Notes: generated by a model not told the origin, from the letters alone. Counted from the stretch's first letter, positions 43,716 through 53,510 are shown. The stretch: DNA of 64,000 bases from CBDIHP01 sp965279195 (GCA_965279195.1 CBDIHP010000042.1:124001-188000), one strand, 5' to 3'. Numbers and translations: made by a program.

Positions 43716-45698
43716 ATGTCGGACGCGAAGGCGGCGTTGCGTGGCGGGCGGACGGTCGGGCTGGAGTCGCCGGATTCGTCGATCTTCGAGGTCCAGACGA
43801 CGGCGGACGGCCCGGTGGGGTCGCTTCCGTTGACGGATGAGATGCTCCGCACCTGGCCGTCCGGCGACCTCTTCGGGCTGTCCCAGAACGCCGGGATGGG
43901 CTGGACGCCCTCGGAGGTCGATCGCGACCCGTACTTGATCCTCAGCACTCAGGGGGGCCTCCGGGGCGAGGACGGGACGCCCATCGCCCTGGGATACCAC
44001 ACCGGCCACTGGGAGATCGGCCTGCTGGTCCGCGAGGCGGCCGAGGAGTTCAAGGCGCTCGGCGTCGCGCCCTTCGCCGGCATGGTCTCGGACCCTTGCG
44101 ACGGTCGTTCCCAGGGGACGACCGGCATGATGGACAGCCTCCCCTACCGCAACGACGCCGCGATCGTCTTCCGGCGGCTGATCCGATCCCTTCCCCGGCG
44201 CAAGGGGGTGCTCGGCGTCGCGACATGCGACAAGGGCGTGCCGGCGATGCTCCTGGCCCTCGCGGGCACGCCGAAGCTGCCCTCCATCCTGGTCCCAGGC
44301 GGGGTGACCTTGCCCCCGACGCGTGGCGAGGACGCGGGGAAGATCCAGACCATCGGCGCACGATACGCGCACGGCGAGATCAGCCTCCAGGAGGCCGCCG
44401 ACATGGGCTGCCGCGCCTGCGCGTCGCCCGGCGGCGGCTGCCAGTTCCTCGGCACGGCCGCGACGGCCCAGGTGGTGAGCGAGGCGCTGGGATTGTCCGT
44501 CCCCCACTCGGCCCTGGTGCCCTCGGGCCAGCCGATCTGGAAGGACGTCGCCCGGCGCTCGGCGCGGTCGCTGCTCGAACTGAGCCGGCGCGGCCTGACG
44601 ACGGCCGACATCCTCACCCCGGCGGCGTTGCGGAACGCGATGGTCGTGCATGCGGCGTTCGGGGGATCGACGAACCTGCTCCTGCACATCCCGGCCGTCG
44701 CCTTCGCGGCGGGGCTGCCGCGGCCGACCGTCGAAGATTGGCAAGTGGTCAATCGCGCGGTCCCTCGCCTGGTCAGCGTCCTGCCCAACGGCCCCGAATA
44801 TCACCCGACGGTCCGGGCCTACCTCGCGGGCGGGGTGCCGGAGGTCATGCTCCACCTGCGCGGGCTGGGTTTGCTCGACCTGAATGTCCTGACCGCGACG
44901 GGGCTGCCGCTGGGCGAGGTCCTGGAGTGGTGGGAGGCCAGCGAACGCCGCCACGTCCTGCGTCAACGCCTGTTCGTGTGCGACGGCGTCCAACCCGATG
45001 ATGTGATCATGTCCCCCGATCGGGCCCAGGAGCGGGGTCTCACGAGCACGGTGACGTTCCCCAAGGGGAACCTCGCTCCCGAAGGGTCAGTGATCAAGTC
45101 GACGGCCATCGACCCGAGCGTGGTCGACGCCGACGGGGTCTATCGTAAGACCGGGCCGGCGAAGGTGTTTACCCGCGAGAGCGACGCCGTCGCGGCGATC
45201 AAGGGCCAGGGTACTCGCAAGGTCGAGGCCGGCGACGTGCTGGTCCTGATCGGTCGCGGGCCGCTCGGCGCGGGGATGGAGGAGATTTATCAGATCACGT
45301 CGGCACTCAAGCATCTGGCGTTCGGCAAGCACGTCGCCGTCCTGACCGACGCGCGGTTCTCGGGCGTATCGACCGGTGCGTGCATCGGCCACATCGGGCC
45401 GGAGGCCCTCGCCGGCGGGCCGATCGGCAAGTTGCGCGATGGGGATTGGATCCGGATCGCCGTCGACCGGATCCGGCTCGAAGGGACCGTCGATCTCGTC
45501 GGCACAGCCGAGGGCCCGCTCGCACCGGCGGAGTCCCAGGCGCTTCTCGACCGACGCGAGCCGCATCCGGACCTCTCGCCCGATCCAGATCTGCCCGACG
45601 ACACGAAGCTCTGGGCGGCCTTGCAGGCGGTCGGAGGCGGGACGTGGGGCGGGTGTGTTTATGACACGGACGCGATCATCAAGGCCCTGAGAAAGTAG
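43716..45698 (+). CDS. YjhG/YagF family dehydratase (sugar-acid dehydratase of the IlvD/Edd superfamily)
   Basis: About 660 residues, matching the 655 of E. coli YjhG/YagF. These enzymes dehydrate sugar acids such as D-xylonate to 2-keto-3-deoxy acids. Three Fe-S-cluster cysteines are placed in SDPCDGRSQG, ATCDKGVPAM and PGGGCQFLGTAA. Also typical are FGGSTNLLLHIPA and the C-terminal LTDARFSGVSTGACIGHIGPEA. Start at ATG 43716; a GTG nine bases earlier is possible, and upstream extension of the frame is non-coding in appearance. It may feed the SDR/FAH-type pathway proposed at 16-22 kb, but lies 20 kb away. Confidence 0.92.
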   Translation: MSDAKAALRGGRTVGLESPDSSIFEVQTTADGPVGSLPLTDEMLRTWPSGDLFGLSQNAGMGWTPSEVDRDPYLILSTQGGLRGEDGTPIALGYHTGHWEIGLLVREAAEEFKALGVAPFAGMVSDPCDGRSQGTTGMMDSLPYRNDAAIVFRRLIRSLPRRKGVLGVATCDKGVPAMLLALAGTPKLPSILVPGGVTLPPTRGEDAGKIQTIGARYAHGEISLQEAADMGCRACASPGGGCQFLGTAATAQVVSEALGLSVPHSALVPSGQPIWKDVARRSARSLLELSRRGLTTADILTPAALRNAMVVHAAFGGSTNLLLHIPAVAFAAGLPRPTVEDWQVVNRAVPRLVSVLPNGPEYHPTVRAYLAGGVPEVMLHLRGLGLLDLNVLTATGLPLGEVLEWWEASERRHVLRQRLFVCDGVQPDDVIMSPDRAQERGLTSTVTFPKGNLAPEGSVIKSTAIDPSVVDADGVYRKTGPAKVFTRESDAVAAIKGQGTRKVEAGDVLVLIGRGPLGAGMEEIYQITSALKHLAFGKHVAVLTDARFSGVSTGACIGHIGPEALAGGPIGKLRDGDWIRIAVDRIRLEGTVDLVGTAEGPLAPAESQALLDRREPHPDLSPDPDLPDDTKLWAALQAVGGGTWGGCVYDTDAIIKALRK

Positions 45699-45702
45699 GC
45701 AT

Positions 45703-45836
45703 TTTGGAGTGTGGCAGTCCAGCTGCCGCTTTCACTCGAACGGATCGTAAGGGCCGATTCCCTCGATGGCTCGATGGTCCCGAGTCCCGCGGTTCCTACC
45801 GCTGGAACGCGGACGCTCTGCTTCCGCACTCCAAAC
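45703..45836. repeat. BIME-like pair of REP half-sites
   Basis: The left half (TTTGGAGTGTGGCAGTCC, with the small stem GGCAG/CTGCC) and the right half (GCTCTGCTTCCGCACTCCAAA) face each other as inverted copies of TTTGGAGTGcGGmAGC, with about 100 bp between. It starts right after the dehydratase stop. Similar TGGAGwGCGG sequence is in the 28.3-kb palindrome. Confidence 0.6.
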
Positions 45837-45837
45837 G

Positions 45838-45867
45838 AAGACGCCCGGCCTAGTGGTCGGGCGTCTT
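45838..45867. terminator. Bidirectional terminator between dehydratase and metalloprotease
   Basis: 13-bp stem AAGACGCCCGGCC (45838-45850) with GGTCGGGCGTCTT (45855-45867), one G-U pair, TAGT loop. It lies 26 bp from the end of the minus-strand metalloprotease and is followed there by CGTTTGG. Confidence 0.7.
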
Positions 45868-45893
45868 GTCGCACACGATCCCAAGTCATCAGA

Positions 45894-48773
45894 TCAGGGT
45901 TCGTTGGCCTGGAGGCCGGCGCCGAGGACGCGGGTGATGCCGGTCCGGAGCTCGTCGAGGTGGGCCCGGCTGGTGTCGTCGAGGGTGAGGTCCTTCGAGT
46001 CGAGCACCTTGGCGAGCTTCTCGTTGATCTCCTTGAGGTGGAACCGGGCCAGCGCGCGGGCGTCGGCGGGGACCGAGCTGCCGCCGCTGGTAATGATCAG
46101 GAAGGGCACCGAGTCGGCGAGGTTCTGGGTCTTGGGGCCCAGGACGATCGTGGCGAGCCGCTTGAGGTACTCGCGCTGGAGGTTCCGGCGGATGGTCGAG
46201 ACCTTCACGACGGTCGGCTTCCCCTTGTCGGTGGACGGGGTGACGTCCAGCTCGGTGAAGACGCCGTTGGTGAGGGCGCGGAAGACCTCGGAGACCTTGA
46301 GCGGGTTGCTATCGGGCTCCGACTGGAGTTCCTGCTGGACCAGGCGGGTCAGCGTGCCGCCGCTGAGGGCCTTGCCCAGGACGATTTTCTGGATCGCGAG
46401 GACGCGGTCGTTGACCGAGAAGTCGGGGCTGTCGTCCTCCCACTTGTCCGTCGCCAGGCGGCGGAGCAAGGCGGGGGAGAACTGGTACGACTTGTCGGAG
46501 AGGATCGTGTCGATCAGGAAGCTGAGGGCCTCCCGCTGCTTGGCGCCGGGGATCGGGACGACGGGGTCGCGGCCGTTCTTCTCGCCCTTGTGGTCGCGGT
46601 AGACCTGCTGGCCGCCGACGTAGTTCCCGGTGAGCGTGGCGGAGTTGCCGAGCTGGCCCATGAGGGTCGTGAAGGCGACGCGGGTGCGGGCCCAGGCCTC
46701 GCCGTCCTTGACGACCTTCGCGTCGAGGTCCTTCATGAGCTGGACCGCGAGGGCGGCGCGTTCCTTGGCGTACTTGCCGGGGTCGGAGCCGAGGTCGTAG
46801 ACGTTGACGAGGGGGTCGCCGTTGAGGAACCGGTCCTCGTCGGTGGCGAAGATCAGGTCGGGCTCGGGCGAGCGGGCGGCGATCTTCTTGAGTTCGGCGT
46901 CTTCGTCGCCCATGACGGGCTTGTAGGCGTACTCGATCGCCCAGTAGTCGTAGGGGCCGAGGGTGCTGGTGACGTAGTCGCCCTGCTTCTGGCCCTTGGG
47001 GGCGATGTTGATCGGGGCGTAGTCCATGACGCTGCCGACCTGGCCCTTGACCTTCGTGATCGAGGTGTCGTTGAGCTGCTCGGCGGTCAGCATGGTGCTG
47101 GCCTTGAAGTTGTGCCGCAGGCCGAGCGAGTGGCCGACCTCGTGCATCGTGACTTCCTTGATGAGCTGACCGATCAGCTCATCCGGGAGCTTGGGCGCGC
47201 CGCCGGCGGGGTTGGGCTCGGCCAGGGCGATGGCCGCGAAGGTCATCTCCGGCTGCATGCCCGTGGCGAGCTGGCACGACTTCGAGCTGGCGCTGAGCCG
47301 GCGGAGCAGGTCGAGCTGCAGGCCGGACCACTCGGCGGGCACAACCTCGACGGTCTGGCCCTGGAACCGCAGCGGCGACCTCTCGCCGAGCACCCCGAAG
47401 CCCATCTGATCGGCCAGGATCGAGCTGACGATCTCGCCCTTGCCGAGGACGGTCGGGGCCGGGGCCTGTCCCTGGGCGACCGGCGGGGTGCCGGTGGCGA
47501 CGGCGTACTGGTTCTTCCATGCGTTGATCCAGCTCGCGTCGAAGATCACGTCGCCGTCGATCATCTCGCCGGTGAGCGGGTTGGCCCGGAGGCAGGACAT
47601 CGCATAGGTCCGGCCGCTGGTGATCCAGCGGAAGGTGCAGTAGTTGATGTCCTCGGGGTCGAAGTCGTCGCGGCCGTCCTGCCAGCGGACGGCGATGGCG
47701 TTGCGGATGCCGACCTTCTCGAACGCCTTGTTCCACTCGAGGATCCCCTCCTCGACGAACGGGCGGTACTCGATGGGGACGTTGTCCTCGACCCACCAGA
47801 CGAGCTGCTTCTTGGGGGGCGACATCTTGGCCCGCGGGTCGGCCTTCTCGATCCGCCAGCGGTTGATGTAGCGGACGACGTTCGACTCGGGGTCGTTCAC
47901 GCCGAAGTCGCGGGTCGAGTTGAGGAAGTGGCCGACTCGGTCGTCCGCCATGCGGGGCCGGTACATCGAGTCCGGGGCGCGGACGAGGCTGTAGTGCAGG
48001 ACCACGGTCACGCCGCGGGGGTCGGCGACGGACTCGCCGCCGTTGCCGCCCCGTCCGTTCGAGCCGAAGGTCGCCTGGACCTGGAGTTCGAGGTTGTTGG
48101 CGAACCCCTTCACCTTGTGCCAGGTGGTCCGGTTCCGGTCGAGGAACCCGAGGCCGAGCTGGCCGAAGTCGGTGAAGAAGATGTCCGACAGGTCGATGAC
48201 GACGCTCATGCCGCCCGAGGGGTTCAGGGCGACGATGGGGAGCGCCATCAGGATCGAGTCGGTGTAGTTCTGGCGGACGGCCTTCTCGATCGGCGTGCCC
48301 GAGGGGGCCTTGACCTTCACGTTCCGCCGGACGAGCTGGACCTTGTCGCCGGCCCGGTGGAACATGACCACCAGCTCGTCGCCGAAGCCGATCGGGGTGC
48401 CGGCCGAGCCGAGGCCGCGCGCGATCATCATCGGCACGAGCAGCGGCTGGTCGAACTGCATCGGCTTGATCTCGGCGTAGAGATGTTCATCCTTCTGGTG
48501 GAGGGTGAACAGCCCTTCGGTCTTCACGGCGTCCTTGGTGACGTCGTTGAAGTCGCGATACCGCTTGGGATCGTTGGAGGAGGGGGAGCCGCCCCCGCCA
48601 CCGCCGCCGCCCGAGCGGGCGCGGAGGATCGTCTCGAGGTCGATGTTGGACTGGCCGCCCTGAGCGGGCGGATTCGCCTGCGCGGCGGGCTTGTCTTCGG
48701 CCTTCGCGGTCAAGCCGCAGGCGAAGCCGAACGCGACCAGGGCGTTCAGGCTCGTGGCGAACCTGAGTCTCAT
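45894..48773 (-). CDS. Large zinc metalloprotease (DUF5117/DUF4953 type)
   Basis: A 959-residue exported protein: signal peptide MRLRFATSLNALVAFGFACGLTAKA, a Gly-rich linker (RARSGGGGGGGGSP), then DUF5118/DUF5117-like N-terminal domains and the catalytic DUF4953-type domain. The zinc motif H544-E-V-G-H548-S-L-G-L-R-H554 is the extended metzincin form HExxHxxGxxH, with a Met-turn SVMDY shortly after. No transmembrane anchor except the signal. Likely a periplasmic or surface protease; substrate unknown. GGAG lies 8 nt before ATG 48773. Stands alone, convergent with the dehydratase. Confidence 0.9.
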   Translation of the reverse strand: MRLRFATSLNALVAFGFACGLTAKAEDKPAAQANPPAQGGQSNIDLETILRARSGGGGGGGGSPSSNDPKRYRDFNDVTKDAVKTEGLFTLHQKDEHLYAEIKPMQFDQPLLVPMMIARGLGSAGTPIGFGDELVVMFHRAGDKVQLVRRNVKVKAPSGTPIEKAVRQNYTDSILMALPIVALNPSGGMSVVIDLSDIFFTDFGQLGLGFLDRNRTTWHKVKGFANNLELQVQATFGSNGRGGNGGESVADPRGVTVVLHYSLVRAPDSMYRPRMADDRVGHFLNSTRDFGVNDPESNVVRYINRWRIEKADPRAKMSPPKKQLVWWVEDNVPIEYRPFVEEGILEWNKAFEKVGIRNAIAVRWQDGRDDFDPEDINYCTFRWITSGRTYAMSCLRANPLTGEMIDGDVIFDASWINAWKNQYAVATGTPPVAQGQAPAPTVLGKGEIVSSILADQMGFGVLGERSPLRFQGQTVEVVPAEWSGLQLDLLRRLSASSKSCQLATGMQPEMTFAAIALAEPNPAGGAPKLPDELIGQLIKEVTMHEVGHSLGLRHNFKASTMLTAEQLNDTSITKVKGQVGSVMDYAPINIAPKGQKQGDYVTSTLGPYDYWAIEYAYKPVMGDEDAELKKIAARSPEPDLIFATDEDRFLNGDPLVNVYDLGSDPGKYAKERAALAVQLMKDLDAKVVKDGEAWARTRVAFTTLMGQLGNSATLTGNYVGGQQVYRDHKGEKNGRDPVVPIPGAKQREALSFLIDTILSDKSYQFSPALLRRLATDKWEDDSPDFSVNDRVLAIQKIVLGKALSGGTLTRLVQQELQSEPDSNPLKVSEVFRALTNGVFTELDVTPSTDKGKPTVVKVSTIRRNLQREYLKRLATIVLGPKTQNLADSVPFLIITSGGSSVPADARALARFHLKEINEKLAKVLDSKDLTLDDTSRAHLDELRTGITRVLGAGLQANEP

Positions 48774-48994
48774 GGAGTCACTCCGGGGTGCGGGTTCTGG
48801 GGGCGGTCGCGTGGGAAATCGGGACGTGGCGACGAGGGGCCCTAGGGATTGCTACGCCGCGTCGCGTCAGAGGGTTTGACCTGGCTCTCCGTCTACCCGT
48901 TATCGTGAACGATCGATGTAGGACTGGCAAGGGGAGTCGATTGCGGAATCCTTGCCAGTCGTGGCGATTTTGACGGGCAGATCGGCTGGGGAGG

Positions 48995-50025
48995 TCAGGT
49001 CGCCTTTCTGGATGGGTCGTCATACCAGCGGACCGATCTCTCGATGCTCTCCGCGTATCCGTAGGCCGGCGTCCAGCCGAGTTTCGTCTCCGCCTTCTCC
49101 GTCGAGTACGACAGGAACCGGCCCATCAGCCAGGTGGCGTAGCGGGTGATCAGGGGCGGCCTCGGCTGGCGAGTGAGCCGAGCGGCGGCCTCGATGAGCA
49201 CGCTCGCGCCGAAGACCAGCCTGTAGGGGAGTCTCTTTTTGATCGCCGGTGCGCCGGTGGCGGCGATCCAGAGGTTGAGGTAGTCCTGCTGGGTGATGAA
49301 CCCTTGATGGGTGATGTTGTACGCCTCGCCCCGGGACCCTCGTGCCCCGCCGCAAGGATGGCCGCGTCGGCGACGTTGGGGGCGTAGATCGCGCTGATGG
49401 GGTTGGTCGCCGGGCCGATCCAGGGGACGGTCCCGGCGCGGAGTTTCGCGATCAGCCGCGCCATCGTGATCCGGTCGCGTTCGCCGTAGAGCCAGCTCGG
49501 GCGGATGATCGTGAGCGGCAGGCCGCGCGTCTCGGCCAGGTCCCAGAGGAGCCGCTCGGATTCGACCTTGCTGATCGTGTAGTAGTCCCAGAACCGCCAG
49601 AGGTTCTGGCCGAGCGGGGCCGTCTCGTCGATCGGCGGGCCGCCCTCCTTCGGGTGGCCGTAGGCGCTCGTGGAGCTGATCTGGACGAACCGCTTCGCTC
49701 CGCCGGCGAGGGCGGCCTCGGCGATGTTCCGGGTGGCGTCGAGGCAGCCGACCTGGAACTCGCCCCAGGTCCCCCAGTCGCCCACCTTGGCGGCGGAGTG
49801 GTAGACGAAATCGGCCCCCTCGGCGGCCCCGCGGCAGGCGGCGGGATCGCTCAGGTCGCCACGGAAGACCTCGACGCCGATCGCGTCGAGGAAGGTCGTC
49901 GGGGTGCCGGGCCGGACGAGGGCCCGGACGCGATCGCCCCGGGCACGGAGCTTCTCGGCGATGTGGCTGCCCAGCAATCCGGTCGCGCCGGTGACGAGCG
50001 AGAGGCCGGGCGGATTCGCGGTCAT
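48995..50025 (-). pseudogene. NAD-dependent epimerase/dehydratase (3-beta-HSD-like), frameshifted
   Basis: The N-terminal part from ATG 50025 (MTANPPGLSLVTGATGLLGS, TGxxGxxG cofactor motif, YYTISKVESERLL with YxxxK, PSWLYGERDR) runs in one frame as far as AILAAGHEG. The C-terminal part (SRGEAYNITHQGFITQQDYL ... SIERSVRWYDDPSRKAT) is in another frame down to 48995. The switch lies at 49329-49341. Adding one G to the run of three Gs (49337-49339 on the plus strand as CCC) restores a continuous epimerase of about 344 residues. Either a real one-base loss or a sequencing error in a short homopolymer. The gene product would otherwise lose its last third. Confidence 0.85.
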
Positions 50026-50113
50026 GGGATTCGAGGCTCTCGATCAAACATGAGTCGGGGGAAGGAGATCGGTCCGGCCCGGTGCAAGTGTTGCCCGCGA
50101 TTTGGCGGGTGTC

Positions 50114-50130
50114 TTGAAAAATTGTCAAGG
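50114..50130. promoter_or_regulatory. Operator-like inverted repeat upstream of the GAF-HlyD gene
   Basis: CTTGA and TCAAG separated by 7 A/T-rich bases, in an AT-rich island of an otherwise GC-rich 270-bp divergent region between the epimerase and the GAF-HlyD gene. A second imperfect stem (CCCGC/GCGGG) overlaps it on the left. No regulator assigned. Confidence 0.3.
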
Positions 50131-50295
50131 AAGGTCGTCGGGGTGTGGGTCCCGTTGCAAGGGAGCGGTCCGTGCGATGCGCGGGCGGCTCGGCGGAGGG
50201 TCGTCGGGAACCGGCCCGATCGCCCGGTCCCCGAACGGTCAACGCGACTCCCTCGGTTCCCAACGGTCGCCGGCCCCCAACCCGACGAGACCACC

Positions 50296-52362
50296 ATGGC
50301 GGAAGAAACACTCGATCCCGGTCTGCTCGAGCAGACGAAGAATCAGATCCGTAAGCTGGTGGCCGAGATCGCCGAGCTGGCCGAGTCGGACATCCAGCCG
50401 GCGGACTTCTACGTCGAGTTCCTGAACCGCTCGGTCGCGGCCGTGGCGGCGTCGGGCGGCGCGCTCTGGCTCATGGACGGTCGGGGCGGGCTCAAGCTCC
50501 AGCATCACCTGGAGTTCCAGCTCACCGGCCTGATGAACGGCCAGATCCGCACCGCGCCCCACGACGCCCTGCTGGGCTGCATGATCCAGGCCTCGCAGGC
50601 GACGATCATCCCGCCGGGCGCCACGGTCGAGGGGGTCCCCAACGCCGGCAACCCGACCCCGTTCACGCTCATCATCGCCCCCCTGACCGTCGACAAGCAA
50701 GTCGTCGGCCTGGTCGAGATCCTGATGGATCCGAACCGCCGGGCGGCCACGCAGAAGAGCACGCTCCGGTTCGTGAGCGACCTCTGCGACCTCGCCGGTT
50801 CGTACCTCAAGAACCGCCAGATGCGGCAGATGATGTCGCAGCAGCGGCTCTGGAACCAGCTCGAAGGGTTCACGCACTCGATCCACGGCTCCTTGCACCT
50901 CAAGGACACCTGCTTCGCGGTCGTCAACGACGGCAAGCGCCTGGTCGCCTGCGATCGGTTCAGCGTCGCCTTGAAGATCGGCGGCCGGACGATGGTCGAG
51001 GCCGTCAGCGGCCAGGAAGTCGTCGAGCAGCGGGCGAACCTGATCCGCGAGCTGACCAAGCTCTCCAAGGCGGTCATCCGCTCGGGCGAGGACCTGGTCT
51101 ACACCGGCAACACCGAGGGCTTCGCCCCCGACATCCGCGACTCCCTCGAAGCGTACGTCGACGAGTCGGGCTCCAAGGCCGTCATCATGACGATCTTGCA
51201 CAAGCCCGAGCCCGATCAGAGCAAGGAGAAGGTGCCGTTCGGCGTGGTCATCGCCGAGCAGATCGGCGACGAACTCGCCCCGACCGACGCCCATGCCCGC
51301 TGCGAGGTCGTCGCGAGGCACGCCTCGACCGCCCTCTGGAACGCCTCCGAGCACGACAAGACGTTCCTGCCGATCCTCAAGATGATCGGCTCCCCCTGGC
51401 GGTTCTTCCGGGGCCGGACCCTGGCGAAGATCCTCGCCGTGGTCGCCCTGCTCGTCGGCGTGATCCTGATCCTCACCTTCGTGCCCTGGGAACTCCGGAT
51501 CGAAGGCAGGGGCTCGCTGCTGCCCGAGCAGCGCCGGATGACCTACGCCCCGCTCGCGGGCAAGGTCATCGAGGTGCCCGTCGATCACGGCGACATCGTC
51601 CAGGCGGGCCAGGTCCTCGCGGTGATCAAGAGCGAGGAGCTGGAGAAGGAATACCTCCGGCTCACCGAGGCCCGCAACGAGGCGAACAGCAAGAAGACCT
51701 ACCTCCACATCCAGGCCGAGGCGGCCCGCAAGCGCTCCAGCGAGGAGTACAACACGATCTCCGGCCAGGAGCGCGAGGCCGACATCCAGGAGAAGGGGGC
51801 GATCGAGCAGCTCAAGATCATCGACGAGCAGCTCAAGCAGCTCGAGATCCGCGCCCCACACAAGGGCAAGATCACGACCTGGGAGCCCAGGAAGAACCTG
51901 ATCGGCCGCCCGGTGGAGATCGGCCAGGAGCTGCTCCAGATCGCCGAACTCGAAGGCGAGTGGGTGATGGAGGTCGACGTCCCCGACGACGACATGGGCC
52001 CGGTCCTCGAAGCCCGCCGCAGGCTGGACGAGGACATCAAGGCCGGCAAGAAGCCGCCCGGCTCGGCCCTGAGCGCCTACTTCGTCACGGCCACCGACCC
52101 CGAGCACCGCTACACGGGCTATGTCCGCCGGATCTCCTCGAAGGCCGAGACCGTCGAGGGCAAGCACGTGGTGAAGGTGACGGTCGGGTTCTCGGAGGAC
52201 ATCCGCAAGGACTTCATGACCCGGAATCAGGCCCTCCGCCCGGGTGCGGGCGTCTCGGCCCGGATCGACTGCGGCCAGGCCCGGCTCGCCTACGTCCTCT
52301 TCCGCGACGTGATCCACGTCTTCTACGAGAGCGTCCTCTTCCGCTGGCCGTTCCTCCGTTGA
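50296..52362 (+). CDS. GAF-domain sensor fused to an HlyD-type periplasmic adaptor
   Basis: A 688-residue protein. Residues about 1-370 are cytoplasmic, with one GAF domain at about 40-180 (VAAVAASGGALWLMDGRGGLKL ... TVDKQVVGLVEILMD) and a second GAF-like part at about 190-350. One transmembrane helix at 376-398 (ILAVVALLVGVILILTF). The rest is an HlyD-type adaptor: the lipoyl-like half motif APLAGKVIEVPVDHGDIVQAG, a coiled-coil hairpin (EAARKRSSEEYNTISGQ), the second half IRAPHKGKITTWEPRKN, and a C-terminal beta-barrel. So a cytoplasmic ligand sensor is directly linked to an envelope adaptor. Start ATG 50296; an upstream extension is not coding. First of three genes with 134 and 107 bp spacing. 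Confidence 0.88.
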   Translation: MAEETLDPGLLEQTKNQIRKLVAEIAELAESDIQPADFYVEFLNRSVAAVAASGGALWLMDGRGGLKLQHHLEFQLTGLMNGQIRTAPHDALLGCMIQASQATIIPPGATVEGVPNAGNPTPFTLIIAPLTVDKQVVGLVEILMDPNRRAATQKSTLRFVSDLCDLAGSYLKNRQMRQMMSQQRLWNQLEGFTHSIHGSLHLKDTCFAVVNDGKRLVACDRFSVALKIGGRTMVEAVSGQEVVEQRANLIRELTKLSKAVIRSGEDLVYTGNTEGFAPDIRDSLEAYVDESGSKAVIMTILHKPEPDQSKEKVPFGVVIAEQIGDELAPTDAHARCEVVARHASTALWNASEHDKTFLPILKMIGSPWRFFRGRTLAKILAVVALLVGVILILTFVPWELRIEGRGSLLPEQRRMTYAPLAGKVIEVPVDHGDIVQAGQVLAVIKSEELEKEYLRLTEARNEANSKKTYLHIQAEAARKRSSEEYNTISGQEREADIQEKGAIEQLKIIDEQLKQLEIRAPHKGKITTWEPRKNLIGRPVEIGQELLQIAELEGEWVMEVDVPDDDMGPVLEARRRLDEDIKAGKKPPGSALSAYFVTATDPEHRYTGYVRRISSKAETVEGKHVVKVTVGFSEDIRKDFMTRNQALRPGAGVSARIDCGQARLAYVLFRDVIHVFYESVLFRWPFLR

Positions 52363-52496
52363 TCGGCCAGCGGTCCTCCCTGTCCGAATCCCACCGGTCC
52401 CCGCGCGGGCGGGGCCCGGATGATCCCCTACACTCTCTTCCGATCGGGTCGAACGGTCACCGCCGACGTACACCCCCACGATCCTGGAGTCCGGTC

Positions 52497-53510
52497 ATGA
52501 GCACGTCCTTCTCCAAGAAAACCGGCGCGATCGCCCTGGGCCTCTCCGCCATGCTGGGCGCGGCCACGCTCGCGCAAGACCCGGCCGGCCGCCCGGCTGC
52601 CCCCGCCCGCGCCGCCAACGATCAGAACATCCTGACGGTCGACGACGGCAAGGTGGACTGGATCTACAAGTCCGACGTCTCCGCCCTCCGCGAGGGCGTG
52701 CTCGACAAGATGGAGATCACGATCGGCAAGGAGGTCCGACGGGGCGGGTCGATCGGCCAGTTGCACAAGACGCTGGCCGAGCTGGCCGTCGCCAAGGCGA
52801 AGGTCGCGGCCGACGGCAAGGCGGCCAAGGCCAAGGCCGAGGCCCAGCAGGAGCTGGCGTTCGCCGTCGTCGCCCGCAACGAACGACTCAGGAAGAAGGA
52901 TCCCAACCTCGTCTCCGCCGAGGAGATGAACAAGGCTGAGGCCGAGTTGAAGGTTGCCGTGGCCCTGATCATTGAGGCCCAGGAGAACCAGGCCCTCGCC
53001 CGCGCGGAGCTGGCCATCGCCCAGCAGTCGCTCGACGAGCACTTCATCAAGGCCCCGTTCGACGGCGTGGTGATCGAGGAACTCAAGCGGCCGGGCGAGA
53101 GCGTCCGAGCCAATGAGCCGGTCGTCCGCGTGGGGAACCTGGACAAGCTCCGCGTCTTCGCCTTCATCCCGCTCGATTACGTCAGCCGGATCGGCGAGGA
53201 GACGACCGTCGAGTTCCAGCCCCGCGTGACCGGCGTTCGCGGCGGGACGATGGAGATCGAGCAGAAGCGGTTCGTGGGCAAGATCACGTTCGTGGACCCG
53301 CAGATCCAGCCGATCAGCGAGACGGCCATCCGCATCTACGCCGACTTCGAGAACCCGACCAAGGAATTGAAGCCGGGCATGCAGGGCTCGCTGACGATCC
53401 GGCTGAACCCGGCGAAGCCGGCCGCCGCGGGCCTGGTCCAGCCGCAGCCCGCCCCGGGCGTCGGCCCCGCCGCCGCCGCCTCGGCCGAGCTGCCGCCGCT
53501 GCCCCGCTGA
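52497..53510 (+). CDS. HlyD family periplasmic adaptor protein
   Basis: A 337-residue protein with an N-terminal signal (SKKTGAIALGLSAMLGAATLA). It is built as an HlyD/MFP adaptor: lipoyl half motifs around ALREGVLDKMEITIGKEVRRG and FIKAPFDGVVIEELKRPGESV, a coiled-coil hairpin rich in Ala/Lys between them (AELAVAKAKVAADGKAAKAK), and a beta-barrel (KLRVFAFIPLDYVSRIGEE). Pro/Ala-rich tail. Adaptors like this span the periplasm between an inner-membrane and an outer-membrane partner. No pump gene is next to it; its neighbours are the GAF-HlyD and M50-HlyD proteins. Start ATG 52497 with TGGAG about 10 nt upstream. Confidence 0.88.
   Translation: MSTSFSKKTGAIALGLSAMLGAATLAQDPAGRPAAPARAANDQNILTVDDGKVDWIYKSDVSALREGVLDKMEITIGKEVRRGGSIGQLHKTLAELAVAKAKVAADGKAAKAKAEAQQELAFAVVARNERLRKKDPNLVSAEEMNKAEAELKVAVALIIEAQENQALARAELAIAQQSLDEHFIKAPFDGVVIEELKRPGESVRANEPVVRVGNLDKLRVFAFIPLDYVSRIGEETTVEFQPRVTGVRGGTMEIEQKRFVGKITFVDPQIQPISETAIRIYADFENPTKELKPGMQGSLTIRLNPAKPAAAGLVQPQPAPGVGPAAAASAELPPLPR

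Noticed and set aside
45711..48845. 1044-residue plus-strand frame opposite the metalloprotease
   Set aside because: The minus strand encodes the HEVGHSLGLRH protease with signal peptide; the plus frame is a Val/Glu/Asp/Gly-rich shadow.
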